A stretch of DNA of 64,000 bases from Bacteroidia bacterium. GTDB lineage: Bacteria; Bacteroidota; Bacteroidia; Cytophagales; JAAEPT01. A model generated the notes under the pieces. It saw nothing but the letters and a program-made list of their open reading frames with translations, had not been told where the DNA came from and did not search any database. Below are positions 1-8,463 of the stretch, one piece after another. The number at the start of each line of letters is the position of its first letter. Within the stretch, counting starts at the first letter, position 1. The stretch is taken from the NCBI GenBank assembly GCA_030431525.1, contig JAUIJC010000024.1:1-64000 (forward strand), read 5' to 3'. Both the position numbers and the translations under genes were made by a program.

Positions 1-490
1 CCAGCTTACGATAAACATCAGCCCACTCTTGGTGGTCCATGATGTCATTATACGCCATGCTCAAGCGAGTGAAATCCTGCTGGTAGCCTTGGTTGGTTTT
101 CTCGGAAACAATACGCTTGTTTTCCAACAACTTTTTCAAGGCCATCAACACCTGATTCGGATTGATTGGCTTAATCAAATAGTCAGAAATCTTGGCCCCA
201 ATAGCCTCCTCCATCACCTGCTCCTCCTCGTTTTTGGTGATCATCACCACGGGAAGATTAGGGCGCATTTCCTTGATCTTTGCCAAGGCTTCCAAACCGG
301 TCATCCCCGGCATGGACTCATCCAAAAAAACAATGTCAAAAACTTGCCCTTCCTCGACGCGCTCAACAGCGTCCACGGCATTATTGACAGGAGTTACCTC
401 ATAGCCCTTGGCATCGAGGAACATGATATGTGGCTTGAGCAAGTCGATTTCGTCGTCTGCCCAAAGGATTTTATGTGCGAATTGTGTCAT
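1..490 (-). CDS. porX: T9SS two-component response regulator PorX, 5' part only
   Basis: The reverse strand from the ATG at 488-490 encodes a receiver domain beginning MTQFAHKILWADDE and running off the left edge, so only about 163 residues are present. The acidic pocket (ADDE), the phosphoacceptor Asp near residue 57 in FDIVFLDESMPG, and the LIKPINPNQ motif with the conserved Lys are all visible. This receiver closely resembles PorX, which joins a CheY-like receiver to a PglZ phosphatase domain and regulates type IX secretion genes, usually with the kinase PorY. The PglZ part lies outside the window, so the name rests on receiver similarity. The ORF track lists only the opposite-strand shadow here. 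It is transcribed divergently from the HD gene. Confidence 0.85.
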   Translation of the reverse strand, partial: MTQFAHKILWADDEIDLLKPHIMFLDAKGYEVTPVNNAVDAVERVEEGQVFDIVFLDESMPGMTGLEALAKIKEMRPNLPVVMITKNEEEQVMEEAIGAKISDYLIKPINPNQVLMALKKLLENKRIVSEKTNQGYQQDFTRLSMAYNDIMDHQEWADVYRKL

Positions 491-714
491 TTATAAAGTA
501 TGGTTTATAAAAATGTGTTCAATCAGGAGGAATGCTCTATGGCTTGCCCCCATTTATTGAAACGGGAAAATCCCGAATGAAAGTTCAACGCAAAAGTCTT
601 TGTTGACCCAATTTAAAGGCCCGACAGTAAAGAAACAGCGCCAACATCCTATCGGAGACAGGCAAGAAACGGGAAAATCCTCGTTTCATTGTACCTTGAG
701 GGAAAATTTTTCAT
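491..714. repeat. Divergent intergenic region with a 15-bp direct repeat
   Basis: This region between porX and the HD gene must carry both promoters. The 15-mer GAAACGGGAAAATCC occurs at 559-573 and again at 666-680, 107 bp apart. The first copy continues into CCG and so forms a small GGGAAAATCCC palindrome. It could be an operator pair or chance; no known regulator site is recognised. Confidence 0.4.
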
Positions 715-1944
715 ATGCCGAAAAGAAAAATCATAAACGACCCGCTCTACGGTTTTATCAATATCAGCGGGGAACTCATTTTTGACCTCATCCATCACCC
801 TGCTTTCCAACGCCTTCGACGGATTTGCCAACTGGGTTTAACCAGTTTTGTCTATCCCGGCGCATTGCATTCTCGCTTTCACCATGCCTTGGGCGCCATG
901 CACCTCATGGGCTTGGCCTTGGATAACCTTCGGCAAAAAGGTAACGAAATTTCTGAAGAGGAATACCAATCGGCGCAAATCGCCATCCTACTCCACGACA
1001 TTGGCCACGGACCGTTTTCTCACACCTTGGAGCGAACAATTTTAAAAGAAGTTCACCACGAGGAAATTTCCGTGCTGTTAATGGAAATGCTCAACGAGGA
1101 ATTCTCGGATGAATTGGCCCTCGCCATCAAAATGTTCAAAAACACCTACGAAAGGCCGTTCTTCCATCAATTAGTTTCGAGCCAGCTCGATGTGGACCGT
1201 ATGGATTACCTTCAGCGGGATTCCTTTTTTACGGGTGTGCACGAAGGCATTATTGGGGTGGAACGCCTGATTAAGCTTTTGAATTTGGCCAATGATGAAA
1301 TTGTGGTGGAGGAAAAAGGCATCTACAGCGTGGAGAATTTCCTGAATGCACGACGCATGATGTATTGGCAAGTGTACCTACACAAAACCACCATCAGCGC
1401 CGAGCAAATGCTTATCCTCATTTTCAAACGCGCGAAACACTTGTTTCAAACAGGTGTTGAACTGCCCTGTTCCAAGGGCCTCCGAACTTTCCTTGAAAAT
1501 GAAGTCACCCTAAACCATTTTTTACAGCAAGGGGAATATTTGAACGAATTCTTGAAAATTGACGACTACGATATTTGGGGCGCCATAAAGCTCTGGGTGG
1601 ATCATGAGGACCACATCTTAAAAAGCCTTTGCCTTGACCTTTTAGACAGAAATCTCTTCAAAGTTACATTGGGTAGCACCAAAGTGGAACCCTATAAAGT
1701 AGTGGAGCTCCGCAAGAAAGTTTCCCTGTCCATGGGCATTTCCCAAAAGGAGGCAAAATACTTCGTCCGTTCGGGTAAAATCACCAATTCGGCCTATATC
1801 AGCAGGAACAAGCAGATTAATATTCTGTGCAAAGACGGACAGATTCGGAACGTGGCAGAGGCCTCAGACCTGCCAAACATTAAAGCTATCAGCAAAATTG
1901 TGAAGAAATATTACCTCTGCGTTCCCAAACAGCTATATTTGTAA
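715..1944 (+). CDS. HD-domain phosphohydrolase (SAMHD1/dGTPase-like superfamily)
   Basis: The 409-residue protein is a COG1078-type HD phosphohydrolase. The metal-binding motifs are clear in the first 170 residues: the first His in LHSRFHHALG, the HD pair in LLHDIGHGPFSH, and a downstream Asp in SSQLDVDRMDYLQRD. Relatives hydrolyse phosphate esters, often nucleotides; the substrate cannot be read from sequence. The start is the ATG at 715 in the context catATGCCGAAAAG. It lies directly upstream of lpxD in the same direction, with a 141-nt gap. This pairing with lpxD is common in Bacteroidota and may be simple co-location. No signal peptide or membrane segment is seen, so it is probably cytoplasmic. 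Confidence 0.85.
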   Translation: MPKRKIINDPLYGFINISGELIFDLIHHPAFQRLRRICQLGLTSFVYPGALHSRFHHALGAMHLMGLALDNLRQKGNEISEEEYQSAQIAILLHDIGHGPFSHTLERTILKEVHHEEISVLLMEMLNEEFSDELALAIKMFKNTYERPFFHQLVSSQLDVDRMDYLQRDSFFTGVHEGIIGVERLIKLLNLANDEIVVEEKGIYSVENFLNARRMMYWQVYLHKTTISAEQMLILIFKRAKHLFQTGVELPCSKGLRTFLENEVTLNHFLQQGEYLNEFLKIDDYDIWGAIKLWVDHEDHILKSLCLDLLDRNLFKVTLGSTKVEPYKVVELRKKVSLSMGISQKEAKYFVRSGKITNSAYISRNKQINILCKDGQIRNVAEASDLPNIKAISKIVKKYYLCVPKQLYL

Positions 1945-2085
1945 AATCCTTGTTAAACCTTAGTAGAGGGGCAATAAGCTTTGGTTGTAAGTTTGGGGTA
2001 AAGTACACCGATTTTCTTCCCGGTTATTTTCTTGATTACTCACCCAACAACCCGCTTTTGTCACTCAACTTAGTAGACTATTCTT

Positions 2086-3108
2086 ATGGAATTCTCCCTT
2101 CAGGAAATAGCCAATATGATTTCCGGAGAGCTTGTCGGGGACGGCTCTTTGACCATCAACAATGTTGGAAAAATTGAAGAAGCGGGCGCTGGGGCGATCA
2201 GCTTCTTGGCGAATCCTCGCTACGAGAAATTCCTTTACTCCACTAAGGCTTCAGCGGTGATTATCGCCAAGGACTTTGAGCCTTCGGAAGAAGTGCCTAC
2301 AACCCTCATCAAAACTGAGGATCCTTATTCCGCTTTCACCCAACTGTTGGAAACCTACGAAGCACAGGAGACTGCCAAATTGGTTGGCGTTGAAAATCCT
2401 GCCTTCATGGATGAGAGTTCCACCATTGGTGAAAACTGCTACCGTGGCGCTTTCTCCTACATCGGGAAGAACTGCAAAATCGGGAACAAGGTAAAAATCC
2501 ACCCACAATCTTACATTGGTGACAATGTGACCATTGGTGACAATGCCATCATTCACGCTGGTGTTCGTCTTCATGCGGGAACTGTAGTAGGAAACTACTG
2601 CGTCATCAAGGCCAATGCCGTCATCGGTGGTGATGGATTCGGCTTCGCTCCACAGCCTGACGGAAGCTACAAGCGCATTCCACAAGTGGGTAATGTGATC
2701 TTGGAAGACTATGTAAATATTGGCGCTAACACAGTCATTGACTGCGCCACTATGGGCTCCACCATTATCCGCAAGGGTGCAAAATTGGACAACCTTATCC
2801 AGATTGCCCACAACGTGGAAGTCGGAGAAAATACAGTAATGGCCTCACAAGTTGGTATTGCAGGTTCCAGCAAGATTGGAGCTTCTTGCCAGATTGGTGG
2901 ACAGGCAGGTTTCGCGGGTCATATCACCGTAGCTGACCGCAACCTCATCGGTGCGCAAGCCGGTGTCACAAGCAACATCAAGGAGGAAGGACTAAACCTT
3001 ATCGGTAGTCCGGTGATTAGCTTTAAGGATTACTTCCGCGCCTATTCACTCTTCCGCAAGCTTCCGCAAATTGCCGAGCGGGTAGGCAAACTTGAAAAAA
3101 ACCAGTAA
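2086..3108 (+). CDS. lpxD: UDP-3-O-acylglucosamine N-acyltransferase LpxD
   Basis: LpxD transfers the second 3-hydroxyacyl chain from acyl-ACP to UDP-3-O-acyl-glucosamine, the third step of lipid A synthesis, in the cytoplasm. The 340-residue length is normal. An N-terminal LpxD domain (about residues 1-95) is followed by a left-handed parallel beta-helix of hexapeptide repeats (for example IGENC, IGDNV, IGDNA) and a short helical tail. The likely catalytic His is in IQIAHNVEVGEN near residue 242. The frame is unambiguous from the ATG at 2086. It begins the lpxD - lpxC/fabZ - lpxA cluster. Confidence 0.97.
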   Translation: MEFSLQEIANMISGELVGDGSLTINNVGKIEEAGAGAISFLANPRYEKFLYSTKASAVIIAKDFEPSEEVPTTLIKTEDPYSAFTQLLETYEAQETAKLVGVENPAFMDESSTIGENCYRGAFSYIGKNCKIGNKVKIHPQSYIGDNVTIGDNAIIHAGVRLHAGTVVGNYCVIKANAVIGGDGFGFAPQPDGSYKRIPQVGNVILEDYVNIGANTVIDCATMGSTIIRKGAKLDNLIQIAHNVEVGENTVMASQVGIAGSSKIGASCQIGGQAGFAGHITVADRNLIGAQAGVTSNIKEEGLNLIGSPVISFKDYFRAYSLFRKLPQIAERVGKLEKNQ

Positions 3109-3142
3109 ATTCGCCCCCATCATTACATCCCCTGATGGGCGA
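3109..3142 (+). terminator. Hairpin between lpxD and lpxC-fabZ
   Basis: An inverted repeat CGCCCCCATCA ... TGATGGGCG follows the lpxD stop within a few bases. It lacks a long T tract, so it may be an attenuator or mRNA-stabilising hairpin rather than a full terminator. lpxC-fabZ starts about 60 bp further on. Confidence 0.5.
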
Positions 3143-3203
3143 TAATATAGGTATTTGACCATTTTTTGATGGATCAAACACCGTACATCTCTTTTGTAAA
3201 GTA

Positions 3204-4601
3204 ATGAATCTCAAGCAACAAACTTTAGCGTCAGAAGTTAGCGTCAAAGGCATCGGTCTGCATACTGGGGCTGAAGTAACTTTGACTTTTTGCCCTGCTG
3301 AGGCGGATCAAGGCATTAAATTCCAACGCATCGATTTGAAAGGCGAGCCGATTATCGAGGCTGTTGCCGACAATGTTGTAGATACTTCTCGTAGCACTAC
3401 GCTTGGTGTTGAGGACGCCAAGGTTTCTACCGTAGAGCACGTGTTGTCCGCTTTGGGTGGACTTCAGATTGACAACGTATTGATTAAACTTGATGGCGAA
3501 GAAATTCCCATCATGGACGGAAGCGCCCTCCCATTTGTTGAAGCCTTCGAGGAGGCTGGCATCAAGGAGCAAGGCGCTGTTCGTGAATATTTCGACATTC
3601 CTAAGACCATCTCCTATGTCGAGGAGGATCGTGGAGTTGAGCTGACCGCCATGCCATTGGACGGCTACCGCATCACCACCATGATTGATTACCAATCACC
3701 AGTGTTGCCTCCGCAACAGGTGACTTTGGGAACTATTGAGGACTACAAAGAGAATTTTGCTTCTTCTCGTACGTTCTGTTTCTTCCGTGAAATTGAGCCG
3801 TTGTTCAAGGCAGGTTTGATCAAAGGAGGAGATGTTGACAATGCCATTGTCATTGTTGACCACGAGGTAAGCAAAGAGGAGTTGGACGAAGTGTCCAGCA
3901 TGTTGGGCAAACCTCATCTTGAAGTTAAAGAAGAGGGCACCTTGAACAATGTGGAGCTTCGCTACAAGGACGAGGCTTCTCGCCATAAATTGCTCGACGT
4001 AGTTGGTGACCTGATGTTGGTCGGTAAACCTCTTCGTGGACAAATCATTGCCTCACGTCCTGGCCACAAGGCTAACGTGGAGCTGGCTAAAGCTATCCGC
4101 AAGGAGATGATTAAGGCCCAGAAGAAAGCGAGTTATACCCCAGAACTTCCTACGGATGATGTTCTTTGGGATACACAGCGTGTATATGATGCGCTTCCAC
4201 ACGAATACCCGTTCAAACTCGTTGATAGGATTACCTACTTGGATGATTCATCCGTTGTGGGTCTGAAAAACGTTACTATCAATGAGCCGGTATTTACAGG
4301 TCACTTCCCTGGCAATCCTGTGTTCCCAGGCGTTTTGATTCTGGAAACAATTGCCCAAGTAGGTGGTATCTTTGCCCTAAGTAAAACAGACGACCCAGGT
4401 GGTTACTGGACGTTCTTCTTGGGCATCGATAAGTGTAAATTCCGCCAACAGGTGGTTCCTGGCGACCAAATGGTTATCCGTTGTGACCAATTGCGTCCAA
4501 TCAACCGCGGTCTGATTAACATGATAGGCCGGGCCTATGTCAATGATGTTCTCGTATGTGAGGCCGAGATGTTAGCGCGTATCGTTAAGAAAGAAGGATG
4601 A
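3204..4601 (+). CDS. lpxC/fabZ: Bifunctional LpxC deacetylase / FabZ dehydratase fusion
   Basis: The 465-residue protein fuses two enzymes. Residues ~1-310 are LpxC, the zinc deacetylase that commits UDP-acyl-GlcNAc to lipid A; the zinc-site histidines sit in VEHVLSALG and in the GHKANVELAKAI region. Residues ~325-465 are FabZ, 3-hydroxyacyl-ACP dehydratase, with LPHEYPFKLVDR and the active-site HFPGNPVFPGVLILE. The fusion is a known Bacteroidota/Chlorobi arrangement and ties partition of hydroxyacyl-ACP between lipid A and membrane fatty acids to one polypeptide. The stop overlaps the lpxA start by 4 nt (ATGA), indicating translational coupling. Confidence 0.97.
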   Translation: MNLKQQTLASEVSVKGIGLHTGAEVTLTFCPAEADQGIKFQRIDLKGEPIIEAVADNVVDTSRSTTLGVEDAKVSTVEHVLSALGGLQIDNVLIKLDGEEIPIMDGSALPFVEAFEEAGIKEQGAVREYFDIPKTISYVEEDRGVELTAMPLDGYRITTMIDYQSPVLPPQQVTLGTIEDYKENFASSRTFCFFREIEPLFKAGLIKGGDVDNAIVIVDHEVSKEELDEVSSMLGKPHLEVKEEGTLNNVELRYKDEASRHKLLDVVGDLMLVGKPLRGQIIASRPGHKANVELAKAIRKEMIKAQKKASYTPELPTDDVLWDTQRVYDALPHEYPFKLVDRITYLDDSSVVGLKNVTINEPVFTGHFPGNPVFPGVLILETIAQVGGIFALSKTDDPGGYWTFFLGIDKCKFRQQVVPGDQMVIRCDQLRPINRGLINMIGRAYVNDVLVCEAEMLARIVKKEG

Positions 4602-5365
4602 TTCATCAACTTGCTTGTGTAGATTCGAAAGCCAAAATTGGCGAAAACGTTACGATTGAACCTTTTTCCACCATCGCTGGCGATGTGGAGATTGGTGACG
4701 GCACTTGGATTGGGTCCAACGTAACCATCATGGAAGGCGCTCGAATCGGCAAGAATTGTAAAATATTTCCGGGAGCGGTGATTGCCGCCATTCCACAGGA
4801 CTTGAAGTTTGCGGGTGAGGTCACTACCGTTGAAATCGGTGATGGTACGACCATTCGCGAATGCTGTACAATCAACCGTGGAACCGTGGATAAACTGAAG
4901 ACCGTAATCGGCAAGAACTGCCTGCTTATGGCCTACTGCCACGTTGCTCATGATTGTGTGGTTGGAGACAATGTTGTGATGGCCAACGTGGTTCAGTTAG
5001 CGGGGCACGTTGAGGTAGGAGACCATGCCGTCATTGGTGGCATGACTGCCGTGCACCAATTTGTAAAAATTGGCACCCACACCATGATTGCCGCTCAGTC
5101 TTTTGCCGTAAAAGACGTCCCTCCTTTTGTAACGGCAGGACGTGAGCCAATGGCTTATATGGGAGTGAATTCAACAGGCCTACGTCGTCGTGGATTCTCC
5201 AACGAGCAAATCAACCACATCCAAGACCTCTACCGTACCGTTTTCCAAAAGGGATTGAACTACGGACAGGCCAAGGAAGCTCTTGCTTCAGAATTCGAAG
5301 CTACCGAGGAACAAAAAATCGTGTTGGACTTCTTGGAGTCCTCAAACAGAGGACTTATCAAGTAA
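4598..5365 (+). CDS. lpxA: UDP-N-acetylglucosamine O-acyltransferase LpxA
   Basis: LpxA catalyses the first acyl transfer to UDP-GlcNAc in lipid A synthesis. The 255-residue length is typical. The protein is mostly left-handed beta-helix hexapeptide repeats followed by a C-terminal helical domain. The catalytic His lies in CHVAHDCVVGDN, and the characteristic CTINRGT and GGMTAVHQFVKIG segments are present. The start overlaps the lpxC/fabZ stop by 4 nt. A terminator follows at about 5390, so lpxA probably ends this transcription unit. Confidence 0.97.
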   Translation: MIHQLACVDSKAKIGENVTIEPFSTIAGDVEIGDGTWIGSNVTIMEGARIGKNCKIFPGAVIAAIPQDLKFAGEVTTVEIGDGTTIRECCTINRGTVDKLKTVIGKNCLLMAYCHVAHDCVVGDNVVMANVVQLAGHVEVGDHAVIGGMTAVHQFVKIGTHTMIAAQSFAVKDVPPFVTAGREPMAYMGVNSTGLRRRGFSNEQINHIQDLYRTVFQKGLNYGQAKEALASEFEATEEQKIVLDFLESSNRGLIK

Positions 5366-5389
5366 GCCCATCGAATACTTAGCATAACT

Positions 5390-5422
5390 AAAATCCCTGT
5401 CTCATTGGCAGGGATTTTTTTG
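5390..5422 (+). terminator. Rho-independent terminator after lpxA
   Basis: Perfect short stem AATCCCTG ... CAGGGATT followed by a run of seven T. It overlaps the ORF-track start of the next ORF, which is why the downstream ATG at 5426 is chosen as that gene's real start. Confidence 0.85.
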
Positions 5423-5425
5423 ATT

Positions 5426-6043
5426 ATGGCCAACCAGCTCAGCATAGAACTACAAAAGGTGGGGAAACGCTTCGGTAGGGAGTGGATTTTCAAAGGCGTT
5501 GATTACACCTTTGAATGGGGAAAAAGCTACGCCATTACGGGCAGAAACGGCTCTGGAAAATCTACTTTGCTGAAAGTTATGTCGGGCATTGAGCCACCTT
5601 CTGCTGGAAAGGTACTTTTCCATAAAGATGGAAAGCTCGTTCCTGAACACGATTATTTCCGAGAACTCTCCTATTGCGCCCCTTACCAAGAATTGGTTGA
5701 GGAATTCACCTTAAAGGAACTTCTGGCCTTCCATTTTTCACTTCAGGGCATCAAACCTGACATCAACCAAATGATGGCGGACATGTGGTTGGAATCATCA
5801 GCCAACAAAGCCATTTCCCATTTCTCCTCGGGCATGAAACAGCGAGTCCGCCTGTATCTCGCTTTCCACTCCCAAAAACCCATTATCCTCTTGGATGAGC
5901 CCACGGTTAACCTCGACAAGGAAGGCATTGCGTGGTACAGGGAACAGGTCGAAAAAAAGCTAAAGAACCATCTGGTGGTCATTTGCTCCAACGAAGAACG
6001 GGAATATGACTTCTGTGATGAGATTTTTGATGTGAACAGGTAA
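5426..6043 (+). CDS. Orphan ABC transporter ATP-binding protein
   Basis: This 205-residue ATPase has a Walker A motif (GRNGSGKST, about residues 39-47), a degenerate signature (FSSGMKQR) and Walker B plus catalytic Glu (IILLDEPTVNLD). It is short and single-domain, resembling CcmA-like subunits. The listed upstream start at 5405 lies inside the lpxA terminator, so ATG 5426 is preferred. No permease gene is adjacent; the partner is probably encoded elsewhere. Position after lpxA hints at an envelope lipid or heme role, but the substrate is unknown. Confidence 0.85.
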   Translation: MANQLSIELQKVGKRFGREWIFKGVDYTFEWGKSYAITGRNGSGKSTLLKVMSGIEPPSAGKVLFHKDGKLVPEHDYFRELSYCAPYQELVEEFTLKELLAFHFSLQGIKPDINQMMADMWLESSANKAISHFSSGMKQRVRLYLAFHSQKPIILLDEPTVNLDKEGIAWYREQVEKKLKNHLVVICSNEEREYDFCDEIFDVNR

Positions 6044-6047
6044 TAGC

Positions 6048-6124
6048 GTACAATGTATTGTGTATTAAGTACAATGATTGGCTAAGGGCTGAGCTCATTG
6101 TACATAATACATTGTACTTAATAC
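6048..6124. repeat. Palindromic intergenic element, family A copy 1
   Basis: Imperfect inverted repeat with ~30-bp arms built from the words GTACAATG, TATTAAGTAC and AATACATTGTAC. Three related copies occur at 12377, 53420 and 60914, always between genes. It looks like a REP/MITE-type dispersed palindrome. It ends just before the terminator at 6150. Confidence 0.8.
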
Positions 6125-6149
6125 AAATTCGATCCAATTGACGAATTCA

Positions 6150-6192
6150 AAAAAGTCCGTAAGCGCCATGATTTGGCCTTACGGACTTTTTG
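6150..6192 (+). terminator. Rho-independent terminator after the ABC ATPase
   Basis: Stem AAGTCCGTAAG ... CTTACGGACTT with a short loop and trailing T run, placed after the family A palindrome and before the phosphatidyltransferase gene. Confidence 0.8.
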
Positions 6193-6238
6193 CGTTTTGA
6201 GAGCTTTGGAGCACAAAAGTTAATCAACTGCTTAGACC

Positions 6239-6844
6239 ATGAAACGTCATCTCCCAATCACGCTCATTTTGTTCCGTCTTTTTTTAGCTCCACTCATGAT
6301 TATCCTTGCCATTGGCTGGGGCATAGACGCAAAAATTCCCTTGCTCACTGCGCTCTATCTTGGTCTCTTCTCTGACATTTTTGATGGTATTATCGCCAGA
6401 AAGCTGAACGTTTCCTCCGCAAATCTCCGCCGATTGGACAGCCAAGTGGACATGCTATTCTGGCTTTCTGCGGGCTTTTCGATTTGGCTGATTCATCCTG
6501 AACTGATTAAGGAAAACATGGTGGGCATCATTGGACTTTTCATCATGGAAGGCCTTTGCTATGGTGTCAGCCTTTTAAAATTCAGAAGGGAAACTTGCAC
6601 ACATGCCTACCTGTCCAAACTCTGGGGAATCACTCTCCTTATCGCCTTCACGGCCATGATTGGATTTGGCACGGCTGGAATTCCTTTCAACATCTGCTTA
6701 GCCGTTGGGGTCATTTCACACCTTGACCGTATCCTCATCACCCTTATCCTTCCTCATTGGACACATGATATTCCCAGCGCCTATCATGCCCTAAAAATCC
6801 GACAAGGGAAAACGATTAAACGTCATTCACTTTTTAATGGGTGA
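6239..6844 (+). CDS. CDP-alcohol phosphatidyltransferase-family membrane protein with altered motif
   Basis: The 201-residue protein has about five to six hydrophobic segments and the CDP-alcohol phosphatidyltransferase signature (D-x2-D-G-x2-A-R-x8-G-x3-D-x3-D) beginning near residue 46: SDIFDGIIARKLN ... RRLDSQVD. The four Asp residues and the DG/AR elements are intact, but the second conserved Gly is Leu (SSANLRRLD). Family members swap CMP from CDP-diacylglycerol for an alcohol to make phospholipids such as PG or PS. The acceptor here cannot be predicted. Neighbouring dagK-like and App1-like genes suggest a phospholipid context. Confidence 0.8.
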   Translation: MKRHLPITLILFRLFLAPLMIILAIGWGIDAKIPLLTALYLGLFSDIFDGIIARKLNVSSANLRRLDSQVDMLFWLSAGFSIWLIHPELIKENMVGIIGLFIMEGLCYGVSLLKFRRETCTHAYLSKLWGITLLIAFTAMIGFGTAGIPFNICLAVGVISHLDRILITLILPHWTHDIPSAYHALKIRQGKTIKRHSLFNG

Positions 6845-6869
6845 ATCGATAAATGGGAATTCAGAACCA

Positions 6870-7095
6870 AGGACGTTGTCCTTGGCTAACAGATTTCGCC
6901 CTTTCAGGGCTTCCTACGAGCCCTAAGGAGGCGCCTTACCAAAAAAGTGGATGCTAATCCAATGCTGTCAACTTAAGGAATATAACCATAGATATTAGAC
7001 ATAGGGTGATGTCTGCAATTCATTCCTGAGAGCCCTGTAAGGGCGAAATATGTCAGAGTGGGGCGTATAGCCCTACTCTTATTAGATGTTAATCC
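6870..7095. repeat. Intergenic structured repeat region (family E)
   Basis: This gene-free stretch of about 320 bp (6845-7164) contains mirrored blocks: ATTTCGCCCTTTCAGGGCT near 6891-6909 and its near-reverse complement AGCCCTGTAAGGGCGAAAT near 7032-7050. Further small inverted repeats flank them (AAGGACGTTGTCCTT; GGGGCGTATAGCCC). The CCCTTTCAGGG-type words resemble dispersed repeats of Bacteroidota genomes. No ORF or RNA family is recognised in it. Confidence 0.6.
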
Positions 7096-7164
7096 ATCGA
7101 AACCAAATGGAAATCGACTGCGTAAAATGGACTGTCCCGATTGTTCAACAAAACACTTTTTGGT

Positions 7165-7419
7165 ATGCCACAAAACTTACTTGCAATCAGCGCCTTTGGA
7201 GCCCTCCTTGACATCTTTGTGACTGGTTTTATTGGCATCAACCTCGAATTGCCTCTCTATTCGGAAATAAACTTTTTCTTCCACGCCTATCCCTACAAAA
7301 TTCTTACTCAGGGACTGGAAGTTTGGAAAGCCCTTGGCTATTACGCCATCCTTTGGTTGGCCCTTACAATGTTGATTCATTACCTGCTATCGAATAGGCT
7401 GAATAGCTTGAATGAATAA
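7165..7419 (+). CDS. Small membrane protein of unknown function
   Basis: About 84 residues starting at ATG 7165 (MPQNLLAIS). The ORF-track start at 7141 is a TTG. Two hydrophobic segments are visible, near residues 5-28 and 50-75, with an amphipathic linker (FFFHAYPYK). No family is recognised. It lies between the family E repeats and the convergent diacylglycerol kinase gene. Its reality rests on length and membrane-like composition only. Confidence 0.5.
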   Translation: MPQNLLAISAFGALLDIFVTGFIGINLELPLYSEINFFFHAYPYKILTQGLEVWKALGYYAILWLALTMLIHYLLSNRLNSLNE

Positions 7420-7440
7420 AATGGGGAATGTGAAAAGTCG

Positions 7441-8316
7441 TTAAGGGACAATGCGAACTGCCTTGGGAACCATCTTAACAGAAATCTCAGATACCCTTCC
7501 AACCAACTCACCATCAATCTGAAACAATTGGGGCTTTTTGAATCGTACCACAGCCTCCTTGCAACTTACAACCTCTCGGCTTCCATAGTCCTCGATGGTC
7601 AATAAACTGCTGAAGCCCGCCTTAAAAACATCCCAAACCTTAGCACTGACAATATTGACCAATTCAAATTTCCCGTCAGATAGGTTTGATTTAGGGTTCA
7701 GCACGATTCCCGTCCCATATTTCCCTGCATTGGCGAATGCCAATTGATACCCACGCCATTGGTAGATTTTTCCATTCACCTCTACTTCATAGCGCAACTT
7801 CCTTCGTAAGCGCCAAAGGGAAATAAAATGCTTTAAATAAGCCAGCTTTCCCCTACTTTTCCCGCCATCAAAGGAGGCAATCAAGTGGGCGTTCATCCCC
7901 ACATCGGCAATATGAAGACCGTAGTATTTATCATTGAAAAGCATCAGGTCCAGATAGCGCCCTTTTCTGGATTTGAGCATCTCCCGCAAAGCCGTTTCTG
8001 GGTCTGAAGAGATTCCCAACTCAGTGGCCATTCCATTAGCTGAACCCAAGGGAATGATGCCCATTACGCCATTTTTTCCCACTAAGCTTTCGGCCACCAG
8101 TTTCACCGTACCATCTCCACCAATGGCCACTACCATATCTGGCTGATAGCTTTCTATGGACCGAATCAGGCTTTCACGGTCCCCCTCACCTTTTGTGTGA
8201 AACAAGCGATACTTCCAGCCTTTCCGCCACAAATACCCCCGCATGAAGTCGAGAAAATCTTCTTTGCTTTTCCCACCTGCAATGGGGTTATGGACACATA
8301 AGATTTTCTTAGACAT
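7441..8316 (-). CDS. Diacylglycerol/lipid kinase, DagK/YegS family
   Basis: The 291-residue protein has the DAGK catalytic hallmarks: an N-terminal nucleotide-binding segment (VHNPIAGGKSKED), the GGDGTVKLVAE motif near residue 65, and PLGSANGMATELG. The C-terminal beta domain ends with FQIDGELVGRVSEISVKM, typical of YegS/DgkB-like soluble kinases. It would phosphorylate diacylglycerol or a related lipid (sphingoid bases are possible in Bacteroidota) at the inner face of the membrane. The start is the ATG ending at 8316. It is divergent from the App1-like gene. Confidence 0.85.
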   Translation of the reverse strand: MSKKILCVHNPIAGGKSKEDFLDFMRGYLWRKGWKYRLFHTKGEGDRESLIRSIESYQPDMVVAIGGDGTVKLVAESLVGKNGVMGIIPLGSANGMATELGISSDPETALREMLKSRKGRYLDLMLFNDKYYGLHIADVGMNAHLIASFDGGKSRGKLAYLKHFISLWRLRRKLRYEVEVNGKIYQWRGYQLAFANAGKYGTGIVLNPKSNLSDGKFELVNIVSAKVWDVFKAGFSSLLTIEDYGSREVVSCKEAVVRFKKPQLFQIDGELVGRVSEISVKMVPKAVRIVP

Positions 8317-8463
8317 TCGTTTAGACTATAAAATTGAACGAATAAAAGGGATTGCTCCTGCATGGAATAGCCCAGAAGAGCAATTAACGGTAAATTACCC
8401 TTATAATAAAACGCTGACCAAGCTGGAATCTTCTCCCAAAATCAGCGCCAAATCAGATTAACG

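Noticed and set aside
29-496. 155-residue plus-strand ORF at the left edge
   Set aside because: Antisense shadow of porX, whose receiver motifs are clear on the minus strand.
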